Shown here piece by piece: positions 32,902-41,782 of a stretch of DNA of 64,000 bases. The notes under the pieces were generated by a model. That model saw only the letters and a list, made by a program, of their open reading frames with translations, did not search any database and was not told the origin of the DNA. The position numbers were made by a program, and so were the translations under genes. Origin of the DNA: Opitutus sp. GAS368 (GTDB lineage: Bacteria > Verrucomicrobiota > Verrucomicrobiia > Opitutales > Opitutaceae); contig NZ_LT629735.1 of the NCBI RefSeq assembly GCF_900104925.1, positions 1,954,291 to 2,018,290 of the forward strand, read 5' to 3'. Each line of letters starts with the position of its first letter. Position 1 is the stretch's first letter.

Positions 32902-33254
32902 ACACCGACGCGACCCGGCTGGCGGAACTGCTGCAATCGCCCGATTGCGTGCACTATTGCCAGGGCGCCCCGTTGAGCGGAAAGGTCGAGCGGCAGATTT
33001 CCATTCACGCCAACTGCCGGACCGGCGAGACCTTCGTTGTTGTGGCCGATGACCAGGGAACCCGGGTGAAATCGTTTTTCTCGCGGCATAAGTGCTGTCC
33101 GCCGGAAGACCGCCGCAAAGGCATATCACTGGTCGATTTGGCCGATGCGTTTGCGCTCGCGCGTGTAATGAGTCGCAACTGGCCCCACGGCAGGCACCGG
33201 AAACCGGCCGCCCGGCGGCCAACCCATAGACGGACGGCCCGGACGAACCCGTAA
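32898..33254 (+). CDS. Hypothetical small protein with Cys residues, third gene of the micro-operon
   Basis: A 118-residue protein of unknown function. AGGAGG lies 9 nt before ATG 32898. The first 95 residues look folded (LAELLQSPDCVHYCQGAPL, ETFVVVADDQGTRVKSFF, RHKCCPPEDRR), with cysteines that could bind metal or form disulfides, although no signal peptide is present. The tail is Arg/Pro-rich and probably disordered. It ends 81 nt before the second sigma-factor gene, so it may belong to that transcription unit. Confidence 0.55.
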   Translation: MNTDATRLAELLQSPDCVHYCQGAPLSGKVERQISIHANCRTGETFVVVADDQGTRVKSFFSRHKCCPPEDRRKGISLVDLADAFALARVMSRNWPHGRHRKPAARRPTHRRTARTNP

Positions 33255-33335
33255 GCGAATTTCACTTTCCGGCCGGCCCGGAGGCAAACGGCTGGATTTT
33301 GCCGGGCGGGGGAGCGACACTGCCCGACACCCGCC

Positions 33336-33863
33336 ATGCCACCGCAGGACATCGAACAAGCCCGCTGGTTCGCCACGGAGGTGCAACCGCACCGTCCGGC
33401 CCTGCGGGCTTGGCTGCTGGCGCGCTTCCCCACGCTGCCGGATGTCGACGACCTCGTGCAGGAGAGCCTGACCCGCATGCTGCGCGCGCGGGAGACCGGC
33501 CCGATCGGCTCGGCCCGCGCGCTGCTGTTCACCACGGCGCGCAACCTGGCCCTCGATGCGGTGCGCCGCCAGCGCGTGGTGCGCTTCGAGCAGATTACGG
33601 ATGAGACGCCGCCGTCCGTCTTAGCCGATAGCAACGATGTCGTCGAAACCGTCAGCAAACAACAGGAGCTCGAGCTCTTGACCCGGGCCATCCAGTCGCT
33701 GCCCGAGCGCACCCGGCAGATTTTCACCCTGCGGACGGCCTACGGCCTGACGCAGAAGCAGATCGCGGACCGGCTGGGCGTCTCGCTCAGCACGGTGGAG
33801 AAGCAGATGACGCAGGGCATCCGGCTCTGCGCGGAATTTTTCGCCGGTGGGGGCCCCCGGTAA
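33336..33863 (+). CDS. ECF sigma factor, FecI type (module 2)
   Basis: A 175-residue sigma-70 family factor, clearly paralogous to the one at 22021: region 2 DDLVQESLTRMLRARETGP and LLFTTARNLALDAVRR, region 4 LPERTRQIFTLRTAYGLTQK and GVSLSTVEKQM. ATG 33336 starts MPPQDIEQARWFATEVQPH, matching the paralogue's start region. The fecR gene follows after 6 nt, so the two are translated together. It probably directs polymerase to the TTACGG-N16-CGTC site before the module 2 receptor. Confidence 0.92.
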   Translation: MPPQDIEQARWFATEVQPHRPALRAWLLARFPTLPDVDDLVQESLTRMLRARETGPIGSARALLFTTARNLALDAVRRQRVVRFEQITDETPPSVLADSNDVVETVSKQQELELLTRAIQSLPERTRQIFTLRTAYGLTQKQIADRLGVSLSTVEKQMTQGIRLCAEFFAGGGPR

Positions 33864-33869
33864 CACGCC

Positions 33870-34916
33870 ATGAAAACCGAGCCCTTCCATCGCCCCCACG
33901 ACCCCATCCCCGCCGCCATCGCGGACAAGGCCGCCGCCTGGCTGGCCCGCCGCGACCGCGGCCTGTCGCCCGCCGAGCAGGACGAATATTTGCAATGGCT
34001 CGGCGCCGACCCGCGCCACACGGAGGCGGTCACGCAGCACGCCGCCGCGCTGGAGCGCATGATGCAGCTTTACGAGTGGCAGCCGGGCCATGACACGGAG
34101 CCGAACCCGGACCTGTTCGCGGTGCCGCGCCGCCGGACGTGGCTCTGGTCCTCCGCGCTGGCGGCAGCCGCGGCGATCGCCGTGATCCTCGCCTGGCAGC
34201 AACCGTGGCGGGAGACCCGGCCGATGATGGCGCTCACCCCGCGGTCCTACCTGCACGTCAACGAGCGGCTGGCGCTGCCGGACGGTTCCCGCGTGGAATT
34301 GAAGGACGGCACGAAGGTCGTGGTGCAATACTCCGAGCGGGAGCGTCGCGTGAAGCTCACCGGTGGCGAGGCGCATTTCACGGTGTGGAAGGACGCCAGC
34401 CGGCCCTTCATCGTCGATGCCGCGGGCGTCGAGGTCCGCGCCGTCGGCACCGCGTTCAACGTCCGGCTCGAGGAGAAATCGGTCGAGGTGCTCGTCACCG
34501 AGGGCCGTGTCAAGGTGGCCGCGACGCCGGAGCAGATGGCCGGCGACCTGGCGAGCCTGCCCGAGATTTCCCAGGGCGAGCGGGCCACCGTCGCGTTGCC
34601 CGACCCGGCGGCGGCGATGACGCCCGCCGTCCCGGTGGTCGCGCCGGTCACGGCCGAGGAGATCAGCCAGGAACTGGCCTGGCAGGCGCCGTGGCTGCAA
34701 TTCTACGAGACGCCGCTGGCGGACGCGGTGGCGGAGTTCAACCGGCTGAACCAGCAGCAAATCGTCATCGCCGACCCGGAGCTCAGGAAGCGCCGCATCG
34801 ACGGCACGTTCCGGCCGGACAACGTCGAGGGCTTCGTGCGGCTGCTGACCACCACGCTCGACATCCGGGCCGAGACCAACGCGGACGGGCAGACCGTGCT
34901 GCGGAGCGGTCCCTGA
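33870..34916 (+). CDS. FecR-family anti-sigma/regulator (module 2)
   Basis: A 348-residue paralogue of the module 1 FecR. It has an N-terminal sigma-binding domain (AAAWLARRDRGLSPAEQDEYL), one membrane segment (about 90-108, WSSALAAAAAIAVILAW), a periplasmic FecR domain (LALPDGSRVELKDGTKVVVQ, PFIVDAAGVEVRAVGTAFNV) and a C-terminal STN-like domain (LQFYETPLADAVAEFNRLNQ). Unlike its paralogue it has no palindromic insert in the linker. It should relay the receptor state to the neighbouring sigma factor. Confidence 0.91.
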   Translation: MKTEPFHRPHDPIPAAIADKAAAWLARRDRGLSPAEQDEYLQWLGADPRHTEAVTQHAAALERMMQLYEWQPGHDTEPNPDLFAVPRRRTWLWSSALAAAAAIAVILAWQQPWRETRPMMALTPRSYLHVNERLALPDGSRVELKDGTKVVVQYSERERRVKLTGGEAHFTVWKDASRPFIVDAAGVEVRAVGTAFNVRLEEKSVEVLVTEGRVKVAATPEQMAGDLASLPEISQGERATVALPDPAAAMTPAVPVVAPVTAEEISQELAWQAPWLQFYETPLADAVAEFNRLNQQQIVIADPELRKRRIDGTFRPDNVEGFVRLLTTTLDIRAETNADGQTVLRSGP

Positions 34917-34951
34917 TTTTTCCCTTCCGGCCGGACGAAGTGACGTAAATG

Positions 34952-34979
34952 TTACGGGTCGGCGTGCGCGGCTCGTCTT
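34952..34979 (+). promoter_or_regulatory. Putative ECF promoter of the module 2 receptor
   Basis: TTACGG, a 16-nt spacer and CGTCTT, about 47 nt before ATG 35026. The same arrangement precedes the module 1 receptor. The preceding AAATGTT is also shared by both sites. Confidence 0.55.
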
Positions 34980-35025
34980 GATAGAAGGCCGGATTCTTCC
35001 GGCCCACAACACACCGCACACCGCA

Positions 35026-38000
35026 ATGCGCACATTCCTCCACCCCCTCCACCCCCTCCGCGCCCTGACCTTGGTCGCGTTGTCGATCCTCTCACTCGCG
35101 GCCCTGCCATCCGTAGCCTTGGCGAAGGATGGCGAACCCGCCAAAAAAACCTACGACCTGCCCGCCGGCGACGCTGGCATCCGGTTGAAACAATTTTCCG
35201 AGATCTCGGGCCGCGAGACGCTCTTCGCGGCCGAGACCGTGCGCGGCGTGCGCACGGCCGCGATCAAGGGCGAGTTCACGCCCGTCGAGGCGCTGACCCG
35301 GATGCTCGAGGGCACCGGCCTCGTCCTGGTGCAGGACGAGAAGACGGGGGCGCTGGGGGTGAAGCGGAAGACCGAGAAGACCGAGAGCGGCGCCATCAGG
35401 CTGGCGACCGTGACCGTGCTCGGCACCCGCATCCGCCAGACGGAATCGGAAGGTCCCTCGCCCGTGAGCATCTATGACTCCGAATACATCCGGGCGACCG
35501 GCGCGATGACGCTGGCGGACTTCCTGAACTATCTGCCGCAAACGTACTCCGGCATCGCCGCCGGGCGGGGCAGTGCGCCGAACGAACTCAACCCGGAGTT
35601 CGGCCAGCGCACGGAGAACTCCTTTCCATCCTTCAATTTCGTGCTCGGGGCGTCAGATGCTCCTCCCGGCCAGACCGGCGTGTCGGGCGTCAGCCTGCGC
35701 GGCCTCGGATCCGGCTCGACGCTCGTGCTCATCGACGGCCGGCGCGCGGCCAAGTCGGGTTCCGGCAACCGTTCCACCTCCTCCCAGCAGGGCTTCGTCG
35801 ACCTCAATACGATTCCGCTCGGCATGATCGACCATATCGAGGTGATCACTGATGGAGCTTCCGCGATCTACGGCGCCGACGCCGTGGCCGGGGTCATCAA
35901 TGTCGTGCTGAAAAGAAACTGGCAGGGCAACGAGCTCAGCAGCTCCTACCGGGCGTCAGCGCATGGGGGCGGCCGTGAGCGGCAGGTCACCCTGACCACG
36001 GGCTTTGCCGCGGGCAAACTGAGCGGCTCGGTGGCGGTCGACTACTATGACCGCGGGGAGCTCAAGGCCTCGGATCGCAGTTTTTCCAAGAACCAGGATC
36101 ACCGGGGGGTCATCGCCACCTATGACGCCAATGGGAATCCGGTCTATGGCCGCGACCTGCGGCTCCTCTGGGGCTACCCGGGAGTCGTGCAGGCGCGCAC
36201 CGGCACCCTGAATGGCATCACCGATCCCGCGGTCAACCCGACCCGCTTCGCCGTGATCAATCCCGGCGTGACCGGCACGCCCACGCTGTCCTCGTTCACC
36301 GGCGCCTTTCCCGGCCAGACCAACGGCGCCTCCTACATCCAGCGCGCCAACACCGCGCAGTTCCTCGACCTGATCCCCAAATCCGAACGTTACGGCGTGA
36401 CCGGGAATTTCACCTACAAGATCAACGATCTGGTCGAGGCCTACGGTACCTACAGCTTCAGCGACACCCGCGGCCTCTTCAACACGCAGCCCGGCGTGAC
36501 CTCGGCCTCCACGTTCAACGGTTTTGGCAATTTCGCCTCGATCGTGCCCGCCGCCTACAATCCCTTCGGCCAGGACATCGCGGTGGGCCTGGTCGACTAC
36601 GAGTTCGGCTCCGTATGGCAGAAGACCCACACCAAGGCGCATAACGGTCTTCTCGGGGTGCGCGGCAAGGTCGGCCAGACCTGGCAGTGGGACACCGGCC
36701 TGAACTTCCAGCATCAATCGGCCGACCAATTGACCCGGAGCTTTGACGGCTCGGGCATCACCGCCGCGCTGGCCAACACCGATCCCGCGCAGCGGCTGAA
36801 CCCCTTCATCGACGCGCGGGTGGCCGGCATCACCCAGGCGGCCATCTACGAAAAGATGGCTTATTATCCCAGCCGCGACACCTCGTCCGAGGCGCGCACC
36901 TGGGACTTCTCCGCCGACGGCAACCTGTTCGACCTGCCCGGCGGCCCGGTCAAGATGGCCTTCGGCGGCACGTATAACCGCGACGCGGTGGTCAGCGACG
37001 TCTTGAATTACAGCACCGGGTTCTCCGGGCTGGTCGCCAGCGCCAACCATGTGCAGGCGACCGGTCACAACTACGCGGTGTTCGGCGAATTCTCGGTGCC
37101 GGTGTTCGGCAAGCCCAACGCCCTCCCGTTGCTGCGCCGGCTCGATCTCGATCTGGCCGGCCGCTACGAAAGCTACTCGACGGCGAACGGGGAGGCCGTG
37201 CCGAAGCTCGGCATCTCCTGGGTGCCGGTCAAGCCGCTGCTCCTGCGCGCGGGCTATTCGGAGGGTTTCCGCCCGCCGGGCCTGACCGAGCACCTGGTGG
37301 CACCCTCCACTTCCGCCTCCGGCTCGGTCACCGATCCGCGCCGCACCCCGGCCACCACGACCGGCATCCTCGTCACGACGGGCACGGACCCGGTGATGAA
37401 CTCGGAGACCTCGAAGACCGAATTCTACGGCCTCGTGTTCGAGCCGCCGGTCATCAAGGGGCTGAACTTCCAGGTCAATTATTACCGCACCACCCAGCAC
37501 AACGTCATCCAGACGCTGTCGCCCCAGACCCTGGTCAACAACGAGGCGCTCTTCGCCAACCGCATCACCCGCGCCGCGCCGACGGCGGCGGATCTGGCAC
37601 TCAATCAGCCCGGACAAATCACGGCGATCGACCAGACCTTCATCAACTTTGGCAAGGTCGTGAACGAGAGCGTGGATTACATGGTCGACTACGCGCTGCC
37701 CGCGGAGCACCTGGGCCGCTGGCGGATCAGCTTCGACGCCACGCAGACCCTCGCCTCCACCCGCGAGCTCGCCCCGGGCAAGCCGCCGGTGGTGGATGAC
37801 GGTGACACGTTTGCGCCGCCCAAGTGGAAGTTCATCGGATCGCTCTTCTGGAACCGCGGCTCGTGGAACGCGTCCTCCTTCGTGAGCTACACCGGCGGCT
37901 TCGACACCAACCAGGCGGGCAACTCCCTCACCTTCACCTATCCGGTGCCGTCGGTCTACAAGGTCGACGTCCACGCCGGTTACGAGTTCAAGCACGGCGT

Positions 38001-38163
38001 GTGGCGCGGTTACGGCAAGAACCTGCGCGTCCAGCTGGGCATCAACAACGTTTTCGACAAGAAGCCGCCGTTCTCCGACACCGTGTTCGGCTACAACGGC
38101 GGCCTGCACAGCCAGCTCGCGCTCGGCCGCGCGTATGAGTTCTCCTTCGTGATGCCATTCTGA
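35026..38163 (+). CDS. TonB-dependent receptor with N-terminal STN domain (module 2)
   Basis: A 1045-residue transducing receptor. A signal peptide (ALTLVALSILSLAALPSVALA) precedes an STN domain (TYDLPAGDAGIRLKQFSEIS .. LTRMLEGTGLVLVQDE), a plug (YIRATGAMTLADFLNYLPQT, VLIDGRRAAKS, IEVITDGASAIYGADA) and a barrel ending YEFSFVMPF. ATG 35026 is chosen because the signal peptide starts there; the TTG at 34978 would lie in the promoter region. The end of the signal peptide (PSVALAKDG) is encoded by a 26-bp palindrome (35107-35132). The ligand is unknown; the next gene encodes a five-domain thioredoxin protein. Confidence 0.92.
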   Translation: MRTFLHPLHPLRALTLVALSILSLAALPSVALAKDGEPAKKTYDLPAGDAGIRLKQFSEISGRETLFAAETVRGVRTAAIKGEFTPVEALTRMLEGTGLVLVQDEKTGALGVKRKTEKTESGAIRLATVTVLGTRIRQTESEGPSPVSIYDSEYIRATGAMTLADFLNYLPQTYSGIAAGRGSAPNELNPEFGQRTENSFPSFNFVLGASDAPPGQTGVSGVSLRGLGSGSTLVLIDGRRAAKSGSGNRSTSSQQGFVDLNTIPLGMIDHIEVITDGASAIYGADAVAGVINVVLKRNWQGNELSSSYRASAHGGGRERQVTLTTGFAAGKLSGSVAVDYYDRGELKASDRSFSKNQDHRGVIATYDANGNPVYGRDLRLLWGYPGVVQARTGTLNGITDPAVNPTRFAVINPGVTGTPTLSSFTGAFPGQTNGASYIQRANTAQFLDLIPKSERYGVTGNFTYKINDLVEAYGTYSFSDTRGLFNTQPGVTSASTFNGFGNFASIVPAAYNPFGQDIAVGLVDYEFGSVWQKTHTKAHNGLLGVRGKVGQTWQWDTGLNFQHQSADQLTRSFDGSGITAALANTDPAQRLNPFIDARVAGITQAAIYEKMAYYPSRDTSSEARTWDFSADGNLFDLPGGPVKMAFGGTYNRDAVVSDVLNYSTGFSGLVASANHVQATGHNYAVFGEFSVPVFGKPNALPLLRRLDLDLAGRYESYSTANGEAVPKLGISWVPVKPLLLRAGYSEGFRPPGLTEHLVAPSTSASGSVTDPRRTPATTTGILVTTGTDPVMNSETSKTEFYGLVFEPPVIKGLNFQVNYYRTTQHNVIQTLSPQTLVNNEALFANRITRAAPTAADLALNQPGQITAIDQTFINFGKVVNESVDYMVDYALPAEHLGRWRISFDATQTLASTRELAPGKPPVVDDGDTFAPPKWKFIGSLFWNRGSWNASSFVSYTGGFDTNQAGNSLTFTYPVPSVYKVDVHAGYEFKHGVWRGYGKNLRVQLGINNVFDKKPPFSDTVFGYNGGLHSQLALGRAYEFSFVMPF
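35107..35132. repeat. 26-bp palindrome encoding the signal-peptide end of the module 2 receptor
   Basis: CCATCCGTAGCCTTGGCGAA followed by GGATGG is a hairpin of the same mini-palindrome family as 2577, 19393, 32413, 41475, 57287 and 62479. It encodes PSVALAKDG around the likely signal-peptidase site. Confidence 0.65.
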
Positions 38164-38253
38164 CCCTCCCGGTCCGGCCGGACCAGCTCCCTCCTTGCGG
38201 TGCCGGTTCGCCGGCATCGCTTGTTTTTCATCAAACTCCCATCCCCGTCCCCT

Positions 38254-41244
38254 ATGATCCGTTCCTCCGCTCCGTTCACCCTTGGCCTGGCCTTGCTCCT
38301 GGCGTCCGCGCCCGTGCTGCCGGCGCAGGCTCCCGCTTCCGTTCCCGTTGAGTCTCCGACGGACAAGATCGCGCGCTTCCTGCATGCGAGCGACCCGGCT
38401 CCTGAATTCGCCGTCACGGATGCGAAGGGCGCGACAGTCCGGCTGTCCGACTATCGCGGCAAGGTCGTCATCGTCGACGTGTCCGCCACGTGGTGCGGCC
38501 CGTGTCAGGCGGCCATGCCGAACAACGACCGCGTCTACCGCAAATACGCGGACCAGGGCGTCGTGCTGCTCGGCGTCACGGCCGACGACACCAAGGCCGC
38601 CTACGACGGCTGGATCGAGCGCAACGCCCCGAAATACCGGTTCACGATGCTGTTCGATCCGGCGGGCAAGGAGGGCTGGAAGGATTCCGTCTTCGCCACG
38701 CAGTATCACATCACCGGTTTCCCGACGATGTTTGTCATCGGCCGGGACGGGAAGATCAGCGAGGTTGTCGGCGGCGGCGGCCCGGGCGAGGACTACCGCC
38801 TCGAATACGCGCTGGCCCGCATGGGCATCAAGGTCGACCTCGCGTCGCTCCCGCCCGAGCCGAAGAAGGATCCGAACGCCCCGAAGTCGATCCCGGCGGC
38901 GATGAAGACCCCCGCCATGAAATCCGCCGGCATGGTGGGCATGGGTGGCCCGCGCAGCAGCGGCTATGTGCCGGAGAAATTCGGCAGCGTGTCGGCGGGC
39001 GAGTTGATCACGGATTTCACGCTCACCGGCCCCGACGGCAAACCGGTGGCGCTCTCCTCTTTTCGCGGCAAGCCCGTGCTGGTGCACTTTGTGTCCAGCG
39101 GAATGGGCCCGCAGCCGTGGTTCACGAACGCCATTGTGGGTTACAAAGACCAGGACTTTGCGACGCTCGTGATTTTCTCCGCGACCGAGCGCGCGGACTT
39201 CGACTCTTGGGTGGCGAAGAATCCCGCCCCCGGCTATGCCGTTGCCTGGGATCCCGCCGGCAAGGCGTGGGCCGAGGGCGTGACCAACACCGGCTTCGGT
39301 GTCGGCATGTTTCCGGCGACGATCGTTGTGGACGCCGCGGGCAAGCTCGTGAGCGGCGCCATCGGCATGGGCGACGCCACCGGCGTGCTCATCAAGGCCA
39401 TGCTCGCCAAGGGCAAGGTAGTGAAGCTTTCCGCCGAGGATGAGACGGCCGTGGCCAAGGCCGTCGCGGCCCATGACGCTGCGGCGAAGAACCAGACGGC
39501 CGGCGGCATGCCCCCCGCGAAGCGTGTCGGCCTGCTCGGCGCCGGCGCGGTCGCGCCGGACTTCGTGATGCACGATATCCAGGGCAGGGAATTCCACCTG
39601 GCCGATTTCAAGGGCAAGGTCGTGATCCTGGATTTCTGGGCCACGTGGTGCGGGCCGTGCATCGCCTCGATGCCGCACACCCAAAGGATCGCGGCGCAAT
39701 ACAAGGACCAGGACGTCGTGGTCGTCGCCTCGGGCACGAGCGACACCGGCGCGAAGTTCAAGGAATGGATCCCGAAGAACCAGCCGAAGTATCCCGACCT
39801 GCAGTTCTATTTCGACCCGCATGAGCGCGGCTCCGCCACGTTCGAGCAGCGCGCCTCGTCGGTCCTTTACCATGTCGAGGGCATCCCGACGCAGTTTGTC
39901 ATCGGCCGCGACGGCAAGATCGTCGCCACCATCGTCGGCAACGGCGGCGAGGAGGACGCGCGCACCGAGGGCGCACTGACGCTGGCCGGCGTGAAGGTTG
40001 ACGCGGTCGTGGCCGCCAAGGGCCGCGAGGCGCTCGCCGCGTCGGCCGCCGAGGCCAAGGCGCGCGAGGCCGAACTCGCCGACGAGGCCATCCACCCGAA
40101 ACCCGCCTTCATGGTGAACTACGGCAAGCTCAAGGAGGGCGAGCCGGTGGGGGACATCCCGGTGCAGGACGCCGACGGCCGCGACACAACCTTCGCCGCC
40201 GTGACCAAGGGCAAGACCGTCGTGTTCAGCGTCTGGGCTGGTGCCAACGGCCCCAGCGGCGAGGCGCTGGTCTTCGCGGAGGCGTGGTCGCGCAAGTATG
40301 CCGACCAGGGCGTGATGTTCCTGGGCATGGCCTCCTACGCGTCGCATGAGGACTTCGAACAATGGCGCACGGCCAACGCGGGCAAGTTCACCTTCCCGGT
40401 CGTGTGGGATCCCGCCGGCAAGTCGCCGAACCCCGGCAAGCCGATGGACGAGCTGACCGACGCCGAAAAGAAGGACTTCCAGGAAAAATCGCGCGCCTTC
40501 TTCAAGAAGAACGGACCGCTGCTCTTCACCGGCGGCGCGATGGCACCCGTGCCGAACAACACCGTGGTCGACGCCCAGGGCCGCATGCTCGGCCTCTACG
40601 TCGGAGCCGGCGCGGGCACCAAGGACTCGCTCGCCAACCTTCTCCTGCGCGCGGGCATCAAGCTCGCCCCCGAGGACATGCCGCGCAAGGTCTTCACCGC
40701 CGAGGAAACCAAACCCCCGGCGCCCGAGGCCGCGGTGGCGCAGCTCAAGGTCGGCGCGATGGCGCCCGACTTCACCGCGCGGGATCTGGCCGGCGGGAAC
40801 GTGAAGCTCTCCGATTTCCGGGGCAAGGTCGTCATCCTCGACTTCTGGGCGACGTGGTGCGGGCCGTGCATGGCCTCGATGCCGCACACGCAGGAGGTTT
40901 CCGCCAAATACAAGGACCAGGGTGTCGTCGTCTTCGGCAACTGCACCAGCGACACGCGCGCCAAGTTCGAGGCCTGGGTGAAGGCTCACCAGGCCGAATA
41001 TCCCGACATCGTCTGGACGCACGACCCGGCCGAGAAAAAGCCCGAGCGCGTCTCCCGCAACCTTTACGGCGTATCGGGCATTCCGACGCAGTTCATTATC
41101 GACCGCGACGGCAAGGTCGTGGACATCGTCATCGGCTACCTGAAGGGCGAGGCCATCCTTGACGGCGCGCTGGCCAAGGCCGGCGTCAAGGTCGACCCCG
41201 CCCTCGTGGCGAAGGCGGCTGAGGACCTGAAGAAACGGGGATGA
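38254..41244 (+). CDS. Exported five-domain thioredoxin-fold protein
   Basis: A 996-residue protein with signal peptide (to about residue 25, LPAQA) and five TlpA/AhpC-TSA-like domains in a row. Domains 1, 3 and 5 have CGPC active sites (Cys 81/84, 466/469, 869/872) and cis-Pro segments (GFPTMFVIGRDG, GIPTQFVIGRDG, GIPTQFIIDRDG). Domains 2 (about residue 280, VSSGMGPQPW) and 4 (about 660, VWAGANGPSG) have lost both cysteines. Active and inactive folds thus alternate. It should work in the periplasm as a multi-site thiol reductase or binding scaffold. ATG 38254 is preferred; the frame is open from 38200. It takes the place of the two TlpA genes of module 1. Confidence 0.88.
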   Translation: MIRSSAPFTLGLALLLASAPVLPAQAPASVPVESPTDKIARFLHASDPAPEFAVTDAKGATVRLSDYRGKVVIVDVSATWCGPCQAAMPNNDRVYRKYADQGVVLLGVTADDTKAAYDGWIERNAPKYRFTMLFDPAGKEGWKDSVFATQYHITGFPTMFVIGRDGKISEVVGGGGPGEDYRLEYALARMGIKVDLASLPPEPKKDPNAPKSIPAAMKTPAMKSAGMVGMGGPRSSGYVPEKFGSVSAGELITDFTLTGPDGKPVALSSFRGKPVLVHFVSSGMGPQPWFTNAIVGYKDQDFATLVIFSATERADFDSWVAKNPAPGYAVAWDPAGKAWAEGVTNTGFGVGMFPATIVVDAAGKLVSGAIGMGDATGVLIKAMLAKGKVVKLSAEDETAVAKAVAAHDAAAKNQTAGGMPPAKRVGLLGAGAVAPDFVMHDIQGREFHLADFKGKVVILDFWATWCGPCIASMPHTQRIAAQYKDQDVVVVASGTSDTGAKFKEWIPKNQPKYPDLQFYFDPHERGSATFEQRASSVLYHVEGIPTQFVIGRDGKIVATIVGNGGEEDARTEGALTLAGVKVDAVVAAKGREALAASAAEAKAREAELADEAIHPKPAFMVNYGKLKEGEPVGDIPVQDADGRDTTFAAVTKGKTVVFSVWAGANGPSGEALVFAEAWSRKYADQGVMFLGMASYASHEDFEQWRTANAGKFTFPVVWDPAGKSPNPGKPMDELTDAEKKDFQEKSRAFFKKNGPLLFTGGAMAPVPNNTVVDAQGRMLGLYVGAGAGTKDSLANLLLRAGIKLAPEDMPRKVFTAEETKPPAPEAAVAQLKVGAMAPDFTARDLAGGNVKLSDFRGKVVILDFWATWCGPCMASMPHTQEVSAKYKDQGVVVFGNCTSDTRAKFEAWVKAHQAEYPDIVWTHDPAEKKPERVSRNLYGVSGIPTQFIIDRDGKVVDIVIGYLKGEAILDGALAKAGVKVDPALVAKAAEDLKKRG

Positions 41245-41299
41245 TGGCGGCGCCCACGCCGCAGTTGAGAGTAGAGAAACCACCAACCGCCCAAATCCG

Positions 41300-41397
41300 T
41301 TAACCACTAATTTCCACTCATTGGTCACTAATTCAGAAAATGACTCCAGTCCGACCGGTTCGGATCAGTGAGGGATTAGTGTCCATTAGTGGTTAAA
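41300..41397. repeat. Palindromic repeat (TTAACCACTAATTTCCAC family)
   Basis: TTAACCACTAATTTCCACTC pairs with GTGTCCATTAGTGGTTAA. It lies between the five-domain thioredoxin gene and mini-LuxR 2; a half-copy is at 24018-24050. Confidence 0.75.
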
Positions 41398-41410
41398 AAA
41401 TACTCCTCCC

Positions 41411-41743
41411 GTGGTTGCTGAACGCTACTGCCTGCTGCCGCGACCGGTGGCGTCACTTCAAGGTGGAACGCGGCCTTCTGCCGTTGCCAAGCCTATGGCG
41501 GACAGGCCGGACGGGTTTGCATTGTGCGCTGAAAACGCGTCTGAAGGCCGGGTTCCACCTGGCGCTACACCGCTCACCCCGGCGGAGCAGCGGGTGCTCT
41601 CCTACCTTTGCGCCGGCTACAGCAACAAGGAAATAGCCAGCTTCCTCAACAAGGCCGAGCCGACCATCAAGCACCAGGTCAGCGCCTGCCTGCGGAAGTT
41701 CGGGCTCTCCTCCCGCATGCGGCTCATGGCCGCACTGCGCTGA
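41411..41743 (+). CDS. Mini-LuxR HTH protein 2 with repeat insert
   Basis: A 110-residue paralogue of the 77-residue protein at 30925. Both begin VAERYCLLPRPV and share the GerE domain (LTPAEQRVLSYLCAGYSNKE .. HQVSACLRKFGLSSRMRLMA). The extra residues between them (QGGTRPSAVAKPMADRPDGF and on to VPPG) are encoded exactly by a palindrome at 41461-41560, so a repeat inserted in frame before the DNA-binding domain. The start is GTG 41411. There is no sensor domain. It ends module 2. Confidence 0.8.
   Translation: MVAERYCLLPRPVASLQGGTRPSAVAKPMADRPDGFALCAENASEGRVPPGATPLTPAEQRVLSYLCAGYSNKEIASFLNKAEPTIKHQVSACLRKFGLSSRMRLMAALR
41461..41560. repeat. In-frame palindrome inside mini-LuxR 2
   Basis: AGGTGGAACGCGGCCTTC (41461-41478) and GAAGGCCGGGTTCCACCT (41543-41560) match as reverse complements at 17 of 18 positions. 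It encloses the mini-palindrome GCCGTTGCCAAGCCTATGGC. Comparison with mini-LuxR 1 dates it as an insertion. Confidence 0.85.
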
Positions 41744-41782
41744 GCCCCTAGAACCTTTGGCCCACGGCTCTTGATCGTTGCG

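Noticed and set aside
35956-41328. Minus-strand open frame of about 1790 codons opposite the receptor and thioredoxin genes
   Set aside because: It is the shadow of two clear plus-strand genes in a GC-rich genome; its translation is Arg/Gly/His-rich with no domain, and it crosses two unrelated genes.
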